Shown: positions 35,541 through 47,221 of the stretch, in pieces
Layout: each line of letters starts with the position of its first letter
Numbering within the stretch: the first letter of the stretch is position 1
Source of the DNA: Alentia gelatinosa
Lineage: Eukaryota; Annelida; Polychaeta; Phyllodocida; Polynoidae
NCBI GenBank assembly: GCA_950022655.1
Contig: OX465580.1
Span: 45,878,028-45,942,027, forward strand
Direction: 5' to 3'
DNA: 64,000 nucleotides
The notes under the pieces: generated by a model
Seen by the model: the letters and a program-made list of their open reading frames with translations, nothing else
Databases searched by the model: none
Told to the model about the DNA's origin: nothing
Position numbers and translations under genes: made by a program

Positions 35541-35777
35541 ATTTGCGTAATTCAGTAGGATTACACATGGTCAGGTGTGTATATTTACTGTATTTTGCTG
35601 TAAATCACGATGTCAACGGTCGAGTCGAGGTGCTGCTCAAATCTGGCCGCTATTATCCATCCGCTAAGACCTTAGGCGTAACGTGCATTACTCCTCGGCA
35701 GTGCCGAAACCATAGTTACCGTATATATAGCAACGTGTGGTATTTACGTTAGTTACGACAGTAGGTATATAGTAATA
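35541..35777 (+). repeat. 237 bp direct repeat, copy 1
   Basis: Nearly identical to 36,317-36,553 (a handful of substitutions). It contains a matching open frame in both copies, but without a domain. Confidence 0.9.
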
Positions 35778-35930
35778 TATAGAAACAGGATTCCTGTGTT
35801 GTAAGTTTCCGGATTACGAACTTGTTTCGCCGGAGGTTTAAACTGAGGTCTTTAGACCGAGGTTTAAACCTCCGGAGAAACGAGTGAGTAATCGGAAACT
35901 TACAGACACAGGCATACTAGCTGTTTCTTT
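35778..35930. repeat. Long hairpin between the direct repeats
   Basis: The 35,801-35,850 arm (GTAAGTTTCCGGATTACGAA...GGAGGTTTAAAC) pairs with 35,856-35,903, and the outer AAACAGGATTCCTGTGT blocks pair loosely with ACACAGG...CTGTTT. A partial copy of the outer block occurs at about 35,265. Confidence 0.75.
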
Positions 35931-36316
35931 ATTACTAAATACCTCAAAAACATTACAATATTTACCTTATTTAAGCCATGGCAGTCATTTGTAATCCGAT
36001 TTGGGCACACAACGCTCATAGCGTAACGTAGATTACACCCCAATCTTCAAGTACCCTGTAGTACAGTCAGCTCTCACCAGATGGCATTTCCATGCTTCAA
36101 ACTACTCTCCCAGCAGTGGTGCAGAGATACAAGCAGCCTCGGAAGTAAGGCTCAGAATCTATGTTTGGAGAGTGGTTTCAAAGTATGACGTCAGCATTGC
36201 TAACGTCGCAATCCACGTCAGCATCGATATCAACAAGCACACATCGCGTTCAGATTCATATACCGTATTAAGAAATACAACGTATTATTTACGAATCTTC
36301 CTAGATTACTCGATGT

Positions 36317-36553
36317 ATTTGCGTAATTCAGTAGGATTACACATGGTCAGGTGTGTATATTTACTGTATTTTGCTGTAAATCACGATGTCAACGGTCGAG
36401 TCGAGGTGCTGCTCAAATCCGGCCGCCATTATCCATCCGCTAAGACCTTAGGCGTAACGTGCATTACTCCTCGGCAGTGCGGAAACCGTAGTTACCGTAT
36501 ATATAGCAACGTGTTGTATTTACGTTAGTTACGACAGTAGGTATATAGTAATA
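36317..36553 (+). repeat. 237 bp direct repeat, copy 2
   Basis: The counterpart of 35,541-35,777 at a distance of 776 bp. A second block, AATCCGATTTGGGCAC, is also repeated upstream of each copy (about 35,331 and 35,993), so the duplicated unit is larger and partly diverged. Confidence 0.9.
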
Positions 36554-37887
36554 CAAAGTATATCAAACAGTGACAACATGGATGATTGTTGTTGCTGGTT
36601 TGTTACTTTCTTTGGGTTTTTTAATTTGGTTAAAGTTAAAAAGCTGACATGTATGCTTTTGGAGCTCGGCAATGCCGTCTTACGTCCGGTCTCTCTTTTG
36701 TGTGTTTTTAAAGTAGTGTAATAGTAGCTTAGTCTGGGTAACTAAAGTTATGAGCATTTGTAAAAATGAAGAAAAAATTAAAATTTTCAATTGATAAATA
36801 AATATGGTTAGAACCATATTCTCTTCATTGCTTAATTAACCCTATCAATTTTGAAACCAATAATGCATTCTATGTAGTTGTCATTTGTTTTTATCTTAAA
36901 TAGTTTTTTTCTGTGCTATAGCCCATCAATATTGAATGGCTAGGTCATAAAGTAGTATTACATTGTTCATAAAACAGCTGGCTCTGAAAAATATCTTGAT
37001 AAAACAGATGAGGAATCACTATAAAATAACATAAAATACTAACACGTTCTCCAGTAAGTTGTCAGTTGGTGGGTGATGCCGTGAGGCATCATGATGCCAG
37101 ATTGGGTGTTTTATAAAATCATTGATGTTTTTGATAATATACAGAATAATGATTAATATATACATGACACTTCCCCGGTATGATAAATGATGATGGGTAT
37201 GAGGAGAACATAGTATGAGTATAAAGCGCAGGGCGGTAACCATTGTATTGAAAACATGACCATGCAGTAACCAAGAAGACTATTGATAGTAGCATATATC
37301 ATTGACAGTGTAATATGTATAAGTAAATACTAAATGCAACACTAAATCTAGACCTGATATAGAATAGTCCATACTTATAGAACATACTATTATCAGTATG
37401 GCAAATATCAGTTTTATCTTTAAGCAAGCTCATTTCATTGTCAGGCCTTTGTATTTGTGTGAGTCAAGGCTAACACATGGGAAATAGATTGTTTTTCAGT
37501 GACGCATGCCTCTTGATGTTCATGAAGGTACTGGAAGACTTACACGTTTTTCTTTTGTTGATTCCACATGATCCTGACTCATTAGCAGCATCAGCTTTAT
37601 AATAGAAATACTGTATGTGATGATACATGTGCCAGCATAAAAAAACAATACGAAGTCAGTGTGCAGGGACAAAAAACAGATTTAATTTGGGAGGAGTCAG
37701 TAGTGCATGATAGTCAATGAAGAACACAAGTGAGACATTGCAAAATCGTATCAGTCTTGGTAAACAATCATCTGGATTATTGCTATGAAGATGGAGGTTT
37801 AAAGATGAAGTACAGAAATGAGTCTTGATGATAAATTCATTAAAAATAAAGACCCGCCCCTCACACAGTGAGAGTACGGGCCTGTTT
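36554..37887. other. Unassigned; palindrome ATGCCGTGAGGCAT at 37,076
   Basis: No gene. The palindrome is the same type as those in the piggyBac-like MITEs at 20.5 and 22.0 kb. Confidence 0.4.
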
Positions 37888-38284
37888 CAGAGGAGGTGTG
37901 AAGCGTAGCGCCCCCTATTGTTTTGGCATGGTCTCAAATGACAGCTGAATGCGGATTCCTATGCTAAATTAGGCTAACTAGTAACAGCTACTACATACAA
38001 ACTGTTAGAGCTCTATCAAAAATCTTTTCAGATATTGATAGAGTTATATCTAATGTTCTCCAAACCACAATAGAGCTCAATAGAGCTCCACGTTTTATGG
38101 CTGTTTGGTCTTGTGGAATACAGCCTTATTTCTCATAGGTTATGGCTTGCAAGCCTCACACAGTCCTTTCTCAAGAGCTCTTTCCCCTCTGCTGGTAGGT
38201 TTGAAAGTGGCGCCTTGAACCTTGCCGCGATTGCATATATGAGTTGGGTGTCTATAGGGGGCGCTATGCTTCACACCTCCTCTG
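37888..38284. mobile_element. MITE with ~30 bp TIR and 9 bp target duplication
   Basis: Begins CAGAGGAGGTGTGAAGC and ends with the inverted GCTTCACACCTCCTCTG; the arms extend over the GCGCCCCCTA block. The direct repeat GGCCTGTTT lies immediately outside on both sides (37,879-37,887 and 38,285-38,293). 397 bp without transposase. CAG ends suggest hAT and 9 bp suggests Mutator-like; neither is decided. Confidence 0.85.
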
Positions 38285-38339
38285 GGCCTGTTTGTGTGAG
38301 AGCGTTCGTGACCAGTCAGGTCAGCAGCAGGGCCAGTCA

Positions 38340-38412
38340 GAGGGTATATAATGCAGGTGGGAGGGGGTCCAGAGCTCATTCATATGCAGGCATGGGACAC
38401 TACAGGTAAGAG
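38340..38412 (+). promoter_or_regulatory. TATA-box plus splice-donor pair, candidate 5' exon
   Basis: GGGTATATAATGCAGG (about 38,341-38,356) is followed about 45 bp later by ATGCAGGCATGGGACACTAC and then AG|GTAAGAGG at 38,405. A short first exon with an ATG could be made here. No downstream exon was found. Confidence 0.35.
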
Positions 38413-38459
38413 GTCGGCCATGGTGGAATACCTGTCAGAGTAACTATTTCCTTCAATAT

Positions 38460-38670
38460 GAGGAATTGTGGAACATATATTCAGAATGATAACCAGACAG
38501 ACACAGATACACAGACACAGATAGGAAGATATAGAGACATACAGATACAGTATGCACACATAGAATCACACAAGTCGACATTGTGTGTGACAGACACACA
38601 TGTGCTCCCAGAGTCCAGTCACACACACAGTCACAGGCAGGCATCGCTCTACATACACTGGTAAAATACA
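38460..38670. repeat. Imperfect (CACAGA)n / (ACAGATA)n low-complexity DNA
   Basis: Repetitive CAGACACAGATA-like units; the ORFs on both strands are artefacts of it. Confidence 0.75.
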
Positions 38671-38974
38671 CACAGATTTATACAGTATAATGGCCCAATC
38701 CAAATCTATAAGGTATAACTTTTATATATTATAACTTATTATACTCACTCTAACAATATGTCATGTTGTGATGTTGTGTATTCCAGTCTCACCCTACTAA
38801 ATACAGCCGGGTGTATGTGCTCTCACTGAGACTCAGAGAGTCAATGAAGCGTACACAATGCTCAGAATGGTTATATAGGTGGTCTAGGTCAGACACTACG
38901 GGTCAGGTCGTCGGGACCGGACCCTACACCTCACCCGATGTATGCACCTGTAGGCCCCGATCCACACGTGGTTG

Positions 38975-39090
38975 AAAGCCGTGTGGGCGGGGCCTAATTT
39001 TTATAATTAATTAACAGAGCTTAATTGCTTTATATAAGCTGGGCGATCTTGTCTGTATTTGTAAACACTACTTTGGCATGGCAGGTATGT
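38975..39090 (+). promoter_or_regulatory. GC box, TATA box and splice donor: candidate promoter and first exon
   Basis: GTGGGCGGGGCC (about 38,984) is a GC box. GCTTTATATAAGCTGGG (about 39,028-39,044) is a TATA box. After about 35 bp the sequence ACTTTGGCATGGCAG|GTATGT provides an ATG and a good donor at 39,085. The spacing fits a real core promoter. The following coding exons could not be recognised. Confidence 0.45.
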
Positions 39091-40140
39091 TTGCTCTACT
39101 GAGGTTAAAGATTTATTTCATGCTGAATAGGTGTTGGGTATAAGTTCAAAATGGAACATGATGGCCATTATATGCTAGAAATAATGTGGCGTATTTTGTT
39201 AATTGTATGTTCTTGGCTGAGTTCAGCTGGTAGGCTGTATAGATCACTGTGTGCATAGTATTTCCTTTGATATAACATTTTCAGCTAATTCTGAGATAGG
39301 TCTGACTTCTGCTTTTCGTGTTTTGATTTCAGGATTGGCATCTTCATTAATGAATATGTTTTTTATGTCTTAATGTTTCTTCAGCTCTTTGGACTTTCTG
39401 AAGGCTTTTGACGGCTAGTGATGCTACCTCTTGTTTGTCTGGGTTTTTTTTAATCAAAGTGGGCGATTATACAGCTAGTACAGCTTGACATAACTAGAAA
39501 AACAAGCACTAAGCGGTTCACCAAATGAATCCAGTGTCAAGTTTTGTGTTAGAGTTTCCTAGAGGTGTTCACAGTTTGGTGTTGCAGGATCAAAATAATT
39601 ATATTCCATCAGTCTTAGCAGAACTCGGTATAAAGCGGCTATTCCACCAAGCCATCACAAGCCCCTTGTGGTCACCTATTGGTCTTCGGGGGGAAATTCA
39701 GCCCAAATCTTGCACCGGCGCTGATAATCTGCTTGGTTGAACAGCTCATAACGTCAAATAACGTCTTCACTGTCAGTACCGACCACCACCGGCCCATCAC
39801 TGTGCCTCCAAAACCCAGTCCCCAGCAAGCATCGGCTACCCTGTTAGTCATCGCCGACCGCCGGCCTGGGCCAAAACCCCATTTTGAAGCAGTTCCACTA
39901 AGATGCACCTAGAAGGCCAGGCAGCCGGCCGTTCTAAACGCAAAAATGTAAAATAGCTCCCGCAAAGCATCACCGGCAATGGCTGGCCAAAAACTGTTTC
40001 ATTTGATTTCCTTGAACAGGCCGGCCAGCGCCATGAGCTACAAATGTGTGCATAGAGAATTACATGTACAATCGTTCATTGCAAATATTTAAATCTAAAA
40101 ATCCTTTGATTAGAAAAACATATATATTTTTAAGATGCAG
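39091..40140. other. Unassigned; GC-rich patch at 39,660-40,030
   Basis: The patch contains several GGCCGGC/CCGGCC palindromes and ORFs on both strands with no recognised domain. It may be part of a transposon or of a gene body downstream of the 39.0 kb promoter candidate. Confidence 0.35.
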
Positions 40141-40149
40141 TTGTTGTTT

Positions 40150-40990
40150 TTTTTGGTTTTTTTTTTGTTTATTCAGCCAGTTCTGTCCAAGGGGACAGAT
40201 CTTCCACTGGAGTTAAGATAGGCAATTGCGATACATCAAGATTTGCAGTACAGTGTTTACACAGTATGATATGATGATGATGATATTGGTACACACAGAA
40301 ATACATTGGTTACATATTAACATGTACAGAGGCATTCCTATCACCAGTCATACCTAGATAGTCTAGCCTTAACAGCCGTTTTGAACTCTCGTTTACATAC
40401 AATATGCTGAGTAGATGGGTCTAATTCCTCCCACAGTTTTTGCCCTCTACGTAGTGGTGACCTCTCAAAATGACTAGTGTATATTCTCTCAACTTTGATT
40501 TTAATGAGTGAGTCTCTTCTAGTTCTGCGTATACGGAGATCAAGGTTGTCAACATTCTGGACAAGCTTGTGCATAACTGTTAATAACTGCATCTGCCTAC
40601 GACTATCCAGGTAATCAATTCGCAATTTTTCATGCAGATGCTCTATACGTTGCCTCCGTCTAGTGAAACCTTGTACTATTCGCAATGCGCGATTTTGTGC
40701 TATCTGGCATGCATCAATTTAAGCCCGGTTAGACCCATCATATATATACGAGCAGTACTCGAGCATCGGTCTAACAATTGTCACATAGATCTGCCTAGCT
40801 ACTTCTTGACTAATACTGCCTCTGATTTTGTTTAATTTAAATAACCTCGAATGTACACCACGTACCGTTTCACTCACATGGCTCCGAAAAGTAAGCCCAC
40901 TATCGATCACAATACCGAGATATCGGTAGGACTTGGGATTTGCACTGGCTAATTGGTTATTGCCACAACCCTACTTTAATAAGAGGGTAA
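40150..40990 (-). pseudogene. CR1/L2-like LINE 3' end
   Basis: Minus-strand frames read SGLTFRSHVSETVRGVHSRL, LFKLNKIRGSISQEVARQIY, TIVRPMLEYCSYIYDGSNRA, then HLHEKLRIDYLDSRRQMQLL and HFERSPLRRGQKLWEELDPS, which are the post-YADD and C-terminal blocks of a CR1/L2-type RT ending at 40,341. The downstream 3' UTR contains GATGATGATGAT (about 40,270) and a T-rich tail. The copy is 5'-truncated at about 40,990, with one stop or frame change near 40,720. Confidence 0.8.
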
Positions 40991-41148
40991 GATAAATGTT
41001 TGGTTAGCCTAATTTGCTCAGAAATATGAGCATACGTTGTACACATCTTCTGCTGGTGCTACATATATATTATTTTCTGGTTCTCTCCCCTGCAGTGCAG
41101 TGGGTGCTTATGTGTATATGTTTAAATACAGACACAGCCCATATTTTT

Positions 41149-41400
41149 CACTGCACGAGAACCACCATTTTACATATATATCCACCCGGCGTATATAGGT
41201 ATGCCTTTGTGTATACAAGATAGTCCTATCCCCCGTGTGTATACGCCTTATCTATTAACGTATATAGGCCAGCATAGTTTGTATCATGTATACGCCCAAT
41301 TCCGTGAGCGACTATACAATAATTCTGATCTCTACACATAGGGGACACCACTGTATCATATTTCATTTATCATTAGTCATCAAGTCTGTTTCGTGCAGTG
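41149..41400. mobile_element. TIR element, family of 2,978-3,737, short copy
   Basis: Begins CACTGCACGAGAACCACC and ends TCTGTTTCGTGCAGTG. It shares ACATATATAT, GTGTATAC, the TATACGCC blocks and the ACTGTATCATATTTCAT block with the longer copy. Confidence 0.75.
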
Positions 41401-43444
41401 TCTCACAGTTTGCTTTTTATCACACCTCCTGAGGCATAACACCTGATATATGATATGTATACCGACTATAGTAGTCCAGAGTCTTAGCTTTCAGACAATG
41501 CTTTATTCATTAAGTGGGCCTGTTATTCACAATGCTAGAACAATTTTCATTTTTCGAGTTAGAAAAAAGATTTTTCCATATCCAACACTGAGGAGTTAGG
41601 TCGTACGCCTCGTTTTCGTGTGACCTACTTTGGCGGGATGGTGCTTGTGTGCAAGTCCTGAATTCGTAGACTGGTTCCCTGCCAATATGAATAAGGGGCA
41701 GGTAACGGGTTCGACAGGCATGACCTTCAACCTTGGCTGGTGCCCACCTGTGACTAGGGGATACCCCAGGAACCAGCCTAGTGGTTTGGCTGGTATCCGC
41801 TTGTCATACACCTAGTTCCGCCGAGCCCTCTAGCGGACTACCGGGGAACCAGGAGGCGTTACCAATAATGCACTATAAAAATGGAACCCGTTACCTGGCC
41901 TATAGTCTAACTAGGCCAGGCTTCCAGGCTACTGAATTCGCGGCTTCCGCGGATCCAGAGCGGCGTACTGAAGGGAGAAGCGCTCGGCGCGCCGCCTTTC
42001 TCATAAACGGAAAACTCAGCTATCACGTTAGTGCGGCCAACATCCACCAGATGACAGCAGCAAACCCGCTGCGTGTGTATCGCCCAGTTGGGGCTGGCCG
42101 CGGCGCTTGGTGGAACCGCTCTCAGGGCGCCCGCCGGGCAGTGTGTGTGCCCCTGTTGGTCGTCGGCTGGTGTACTTGGTGGAACACCTCGGAGAATTTA
42201 GAGGTACATGGGGCGGCCGGGCCTGGCGTAAAACTGGAGAGTAAAATTCAACCTGCGGAGAGCCTTTTTGATGGAATAACCGTTTTAACTTGGCTACTGT
42301 GATGACATCTGCATGGCTCAGCATACCATCAGCCTACCATCAGTAATATAAAAAATATCCCGCCCCAAGTCAGCACAGAAGCACAGCTCGTATCAGGCAT
42401 ATTATTGTATCGGCCTTTGCCAAGAACCAAAAAGAATAAAGAAGAAACCAACATGTTTTTGGTCAAAGTCGTCGTTCTCCACGAATTTGATACTGAGTGA
42501 TATGAACGAGGCGACAGCCGAGTGAATATCACATAGAATTCAAACGAGCATTGACCAAAACGAGTTGCTTTCTGTATTTATCTCACCCCTGTGCACACTA
42601 AAAGAATGGGCAACAAATAGGATATAGACCATGGAGAATGGACTGCAATACTTGAAGGGGCATGGAGAACGAGATCCCCATGTTAATCCAGGGGTGAGAT
42701 AAAAGCAAAATCATTATATGATTGGCAATACGTGTGCCGATCAATATATATGTGAATTGACCAAAAACCTAGTCAATAATATACTCGTACATGTACTTAC
42801 TGTAACCTAAGGAATCTATGGAATGACCGCACAAAATTATCGGAAATAACATTGATTAAAAACAGGCTCGAATGCCAGTCTGGTCTACAGTGATAGCTCA
42901 TGGTCAGCTTGGCATCCATCTCTGACACTAAGACACTGGTCCTCTACAACTCTCTAATGCTACATAGTTGGCACAGGTCTATAGTGAAGGGATAATTCTT
43001 GCAGCATATTGAAGGTCTATATAACCGTTCCCTCCATAAATATCATAAAGATTGCAAATGGTGTAAAACGACAAGCAAATATGATATCTTAAAAGTGAAA
43101 AAATAATAGGACAGCATGTTAGCTATGGATGTGGTTATATTTCTATGAAAAAGAAACTCCACAAAAAAAACTTTGTTACCTACCATATCTAAAAAACTAT
43201 GATTCTGGTCGGATCCGCTTGGAGAGTCTCCCACACATAGAGACAGAGAGTCCAGACCTAAGCATGGAGACTGAAGGGCCATGAGAGTGAGATTCTCTTG
43301 CAGTACTTAACTGAATCCTGCTAATTTTTGTGTGTTTCTCTATACAGATGTACTTCTATCCTTAAGATTTTTTTCTAGCTATACTGAAAACATAATTTAG
43401 AACTGTAGTTTTCCAATCTCCTTTCCTTGGGAGAATGCAATCTT
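41401..43444. other. Unassigned; GC-rich patch 41,600-42,250
   Basis: The patch has ORFs on both strands and short inverted blocks (CTAGGGGATACCCCAG, CCTGGC...) but no domain. From 42,300 on the sequence is ordinary AT-rich DNA. Confidence 0.35.
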
Positions 43445-44094
43445 GGGCCTGTTTCAATAGAAAGGGCGTCACTATCCGGTTAGTGACATGATTAGTGAAC
43501 CCAATAGTGACAAGAATAGCAGAAAAAGTTAGGTCTCGTTGTAAAAGGCATGTCACTATTGGGGTGGTGTGTCAGTTCACTATTGGCGACATAGTGATAT
43601 TGCTCCCTGGGCCTGACAATGGATGGTGTTAGTGCTACCGGGAACAAGTGCTGTCAAGGTGAGGTCACTGCATAAATTATCGACTGCGCTTGAGTAATTC
43701 TACACTGGGCACCAGAGCAGCATTTGCTATGACAAAATTCAAATGTGAATATCATTGGATTAGATGGGCCGATCTCCTTCATATTTGGCATGTTTATGAG
43801 TTAAATATGTCCCTAACTGGGGCATAAGTTTCATAGCTTAATTCTTACAGGAAGTAAAGTTACGCGTTTGTGACAATAGAAGCGAGAGGGTATACCCTCT
43901 CGCTATTTAGGACACACTAGTGACCACTACAGTGACTGGACAGCCACTTCTGAAATGGTACATGCCACTATTTGCGCCTGTCTATTACCCTGTGTCACAG
44001 AATGGGTTGTCACTAAACTACTGAAACGCGAACTGCCGCTATTGTGTCACTAAACACAATAACGTACGTCCTACAGACTATTGAAACGGGTCCC
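43445..44094 (+). mobile_element. TIR element GGGCC(T/C)GTTTCAATAG, copy 1
   Basis: Begins GGGCCTGTTTCAATAG and ends with the inverted CTATTGAAACGGGTCCC. Many GTCACTA/TAGTGAC motifs lie in the arms. It contains a GCGAGAGGGTATACCCTCTCGC palindrome near 43,882. 650 bp, no transposase. Confidence 0.85.
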
Positions 44095-44266
44095 AGATCA
44101 CATTTCACTGGTTGTCTGCAAAAGCTCTGTGTCACGTGAAATAATAGGTACAGTAAGGGCCTTAAATTGAAAACTACAGCTGAGAGAGGGCACCACCGTC
44201 AGAAACATCTTAACCTGTAGTATGTCCCATTGTTGCTAGGGCCTAGCAAGAGCATATGAATGTCTG

Positions 44267-44396
44267 GGGCCCGTTTCAATAGATGGCCGTCACTATCCAG
44301 TTTGTGACATGATTAGTGACACCAATAGTGACAGGAATAGCAGAGAAAGTTAGGTCTCGTTTCATAAGGCATGTCACTGCAGGGCTTGTGTGTCAG
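44267..44396 (+). mobile_element. Same TIR family, copy 3, interrupted by copy 2
   Basis: Begins GGGCCCGTTTCAATAG and follows copy 1 for about 130 bp up to TGTGTCAG, where copy 2 begins. After copy 2 the sequence resumes with AGTTCACTG, as at the same place in copy 1. Confidence 0.7.
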
Positions 44397-45034
44397 GGGC
44401 CCGTTTCAATAGCCTGTAGGACGTCCGTTATTGGGTGTAGTGACACGATAGCGACAGGTTGCGTTGCAGTAGTTTAGTGACAAGCCATTCCGGGAGTCCT
44501 TGTTATAGACAGGCGCTAATAGTGGCTTGACCATTTCATAAGTGTGATGTCCGGTCACTATCAGGGTCCCAAATAGCGAGAGGGTATACCCTCTCACTTC
44601 TATTGTCACAAACACGTAACTTTACTTCCCGTAGGAATTAAGCTATGAAACTTTGACCCTAGTTAGGGACACATACAACTTATAAACATGCCAAATATGA
44701 AGGATATCGGTCCATGCAATCTAACGATATTCGTATTTGAATTTTGTCATAGAAAATGCTGCTCTGATGGCCAGTGTAGGATTACTCAAGCCTGTCACTA
44801 ATTTATGCGGCGACTTTTACCTTGACACCACTTGTTCCCGATAGCACTAACACCATCCATTGTAAGGCCCAGGCAGCAATGTCACTATGTCACTAACAGT
44901 GAACTGACACACCACCCTAATAGTGACATACCTTTTGAAATGAGAATTAAATTTTGTCACTATTCCTGTCACTATTGCTGTCATTAGTCATGTCACTAAG
45001 TGGCTTAGTGACGCATTCTATTGAAACGGGTCCC
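44397..45034 (-). mobile_element. Same TIR family, copy 2, inverted relative to copy 1
   Basis: Begins GGGCCCGTTTCAATAG and ends CTATTGAAACGGGTCCC. Internal order is the reverse of copy 1 (the palindromic GCGAGAGGGTATACCCTCTC lies near 44,576). It is inserted into copy 3 with a 2-3 bp (AG or CAG) duplication. Confidence 0.8.
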
Positions 45035-45514
45035 AGTTCACTGTTGTAGACGTGTCCGCAGTTAGGGACAGCAAAGTGGAAAAACACAGGACAAGTCTCG
45101 CTATGCTGGCCCCTGTCTCTCCCAGAAAACACTAACTCACAAATTTTATCGAGGTTTACCTAAGCACCACTCTGTCTGGCCGAGGTAGTTGTGCGCTAGG
45201 TTCTTTCACATACTGTTATAAACGGAAGGATTAAGTTGTGTACGTAGGGCACATAAACAAAAGTCACTAAGACAAAATAGAAAAATATTTCAATTATTGC
45301 TAGTATTTTCTAGTCGATCTGGGATTTTCCTAGGGCAACATATGATAATATTCTGTTAGAAAGTTAGCCGGGAGTGCGAAAACGGCCGAAGTCACGCTCC
45401 TAACCCACCCAAGGTATACAGCCTACTAGTAGTCATAGTACTAAGGCGGGCGCTGCTCCACGATATGGTGTAGGTTCTTTCAGTTTCTGTTAATACAAGT
45501 ATTAACTATACTTT
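45035..45514. other. Unassigned sequence
   Basis: Nothing beyond a possible diverged tail of TIR copy 3 at its left edge. Confidence 0.4.
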
Positions 45515-46399
45515 CAGTGGCGCCAGAATAGGGGGGGGGGGTCAGGGGGGGGGGCCGACTGCCCGCCCGCCCCCCCCCCCCCCCCCACACTTTTTTGCCA
45601 GCCCAAAAAAGTCAGCAGCGTCAAATTTTACTCAAACGTGTGTAAAACCTGTCTTGACTTGTCTAACATTTTAGCATGCAACAGTGGCTAAGCCTTGATT
45701 TTTTACCATGGAAAATTGTCAAAGCCTGCAATGATGCCTAAACCCTGACTTTTCACCATGAAAAGTGTCAAAGTCTGACTTTTTAGCATGTAGTGATGGC
45801 TAAACCCTGACTTTTCACCATGGAAAAGTGTCAAAGTCTGACATTTTAGCATGCAATGATGGCTAAACCCTGACTTTTCACCGTGAAAAAGTGTCAAAGT
45901 CTGACTCTTTAGCGTGCAATGATGGCTAAACCCTGACTTTTCACCATGGAAAAGTGTCAAAGTCTGACTTTTTAGCATGCAATGATGGCTAAGCCCTGAC
46001 TTTTCACCGTTGAAAAGTGTCAAAGTCTGACTCTTTAGCATGTAATGATGGCTAAACCCTGACTTTTCACCATTGAAAAGTGTCAAAGTCTGACTCCTTA
46101 GCATGCAATGATGGCTAAACCCTGACTTTTCACCGTTGAAAAGTGGCAAAGTCTGACTATTTAGTGTGCAATGATGGCTAAACCCTGACTTTTCACTGTA
46201 GAAAAGTGTCAAAGTCTGACTTTTTAACTAACCCCTGACTTTTCACCATGTCAACATCTGACTTTTCGCAGATTCACGGTAAATCTAGAGGATCAGGCGA
46301 ATGTGGAAGGCTGACTCCATACTAAGAAAAAAGTCAGCAATTTTTCAGTCCGCCCCCCCCCCCCCCCCCCCCCACTTTCAAAACATTCTGACGCCCCTG
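45515..46399. mobile_element. hAT-like non-autonomous element filled by a tandem array
   Basis: Begins CAGTGGCGCCAGAATA and ends with the inverted CATTCTGACGCCCCTG. ACTTT occurs directly outside both ends (a possible short target duplication). The ends are followed by long G runs on the left (45,530-45,564) and a C run on the right (46,351-46,375), then the tandem array. No transposase is seen. Confidence 0.65.
45695..46255 (-). repeat. 63 bp tandem repeat, about 8-9 units
   Basis: The unit is GTGTCAAAGTCTGACTTTTT, then AGCATGCAATGATGGCTAAA, then CCCTGACTTTTCACCATGGA plus AAA. Because 63 is a multiple of three the minus strand stays open for 169 codons with a 21-residue period (GEKSGFSHHCMLKSQTLTLF). 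There is no evidence that this is translated. Confidence 0.92.
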
Positions 46400-47221
46400 A
46401 CTTTTGCATCCTCTATTCAAAAATTCACTCAGATTGGCTCCAAAAGGCATTCTAACGGTCTTACAGAGCTGCTTCGCGGCGATCTCTTATACGGCGCACA
46501 TAGCAACGTCTTGACGTTCTAATTTTTCAGAGTTTTTACCGACCTATAAATGTACGCAAGGACCCTGTTAAATACTTTTCTGAGGACTTATTTTGGCGTC
46601 GCTACCGTTTAACAAAAGCCATGCTGATCAAGTTAGCTGAAGCTTTTCGTTTGTCCGGCTTCTGTGAGTAACAGTATCATTTACACACCTCAGAACTAGT
46701 GCAGTTTATATAGCTGCGGTTATCTGCCCAGCTCCACTCTCCCAGCAGATATTCTGCGCTCTACTTCCTGCGGTGGCTTGTATCTCTGCCCCAACCTGCC
46801 TGTTTGGGCCCAAATCTTGCCCCTACGCCAGTTTTTGAAATATCCTAAATTCTGAAAGCTTTTGGGGGTACTTGTGTTCTACTTGTAAATAGAGATGAAC
46901 ATATTTATATGGTAAATAAAATACTCTCATTTCTGTTATTATCTATTTCAAACCAGACACAGTCACTGGGATTACTTTCTACAGTGGAGACCATGTCATG
47001 TGTTGCAGGGTTTTGTTTTGTCAACAATGCCCATGTGCTCAGTCTAATCAACTGTGGATTCCCATCATAAAATGGTTTAAGTATGAAAAAGAAACACCCA
47101 TATTGTCTGTGAAGCTCCTTTAACAATTTCCATACTCATGATATGTGACAGTTGCTTTGTTTTGAATCTGAAATATTCGCTGGTCTCGCCTGTCGTTAGT
47201 GGATACCCAGGGAACAGGGTT
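46400..47221. other. Unassigned sequence
   Basis: No supported feature. Confidence 0.4.

Noticed and set aside
41781..42302. 173-codon plus-strand ORF
   Set aside because: GC-rich patch with an overlapping ORF on the other strand; no motif recognised.
45703..46212. 169-codon minus-strand ORF as a repeat protein gene
   Set aside because: It is the translation of a 63 bp satellite inside a non-autonomous element; no promoter or domain supports a gene.
45530..46375. CRISPR-like array (regular 63 bp units)
   Set aside because: The units are contiguous tandem copies without variable spacers, in a eukaryotic context.
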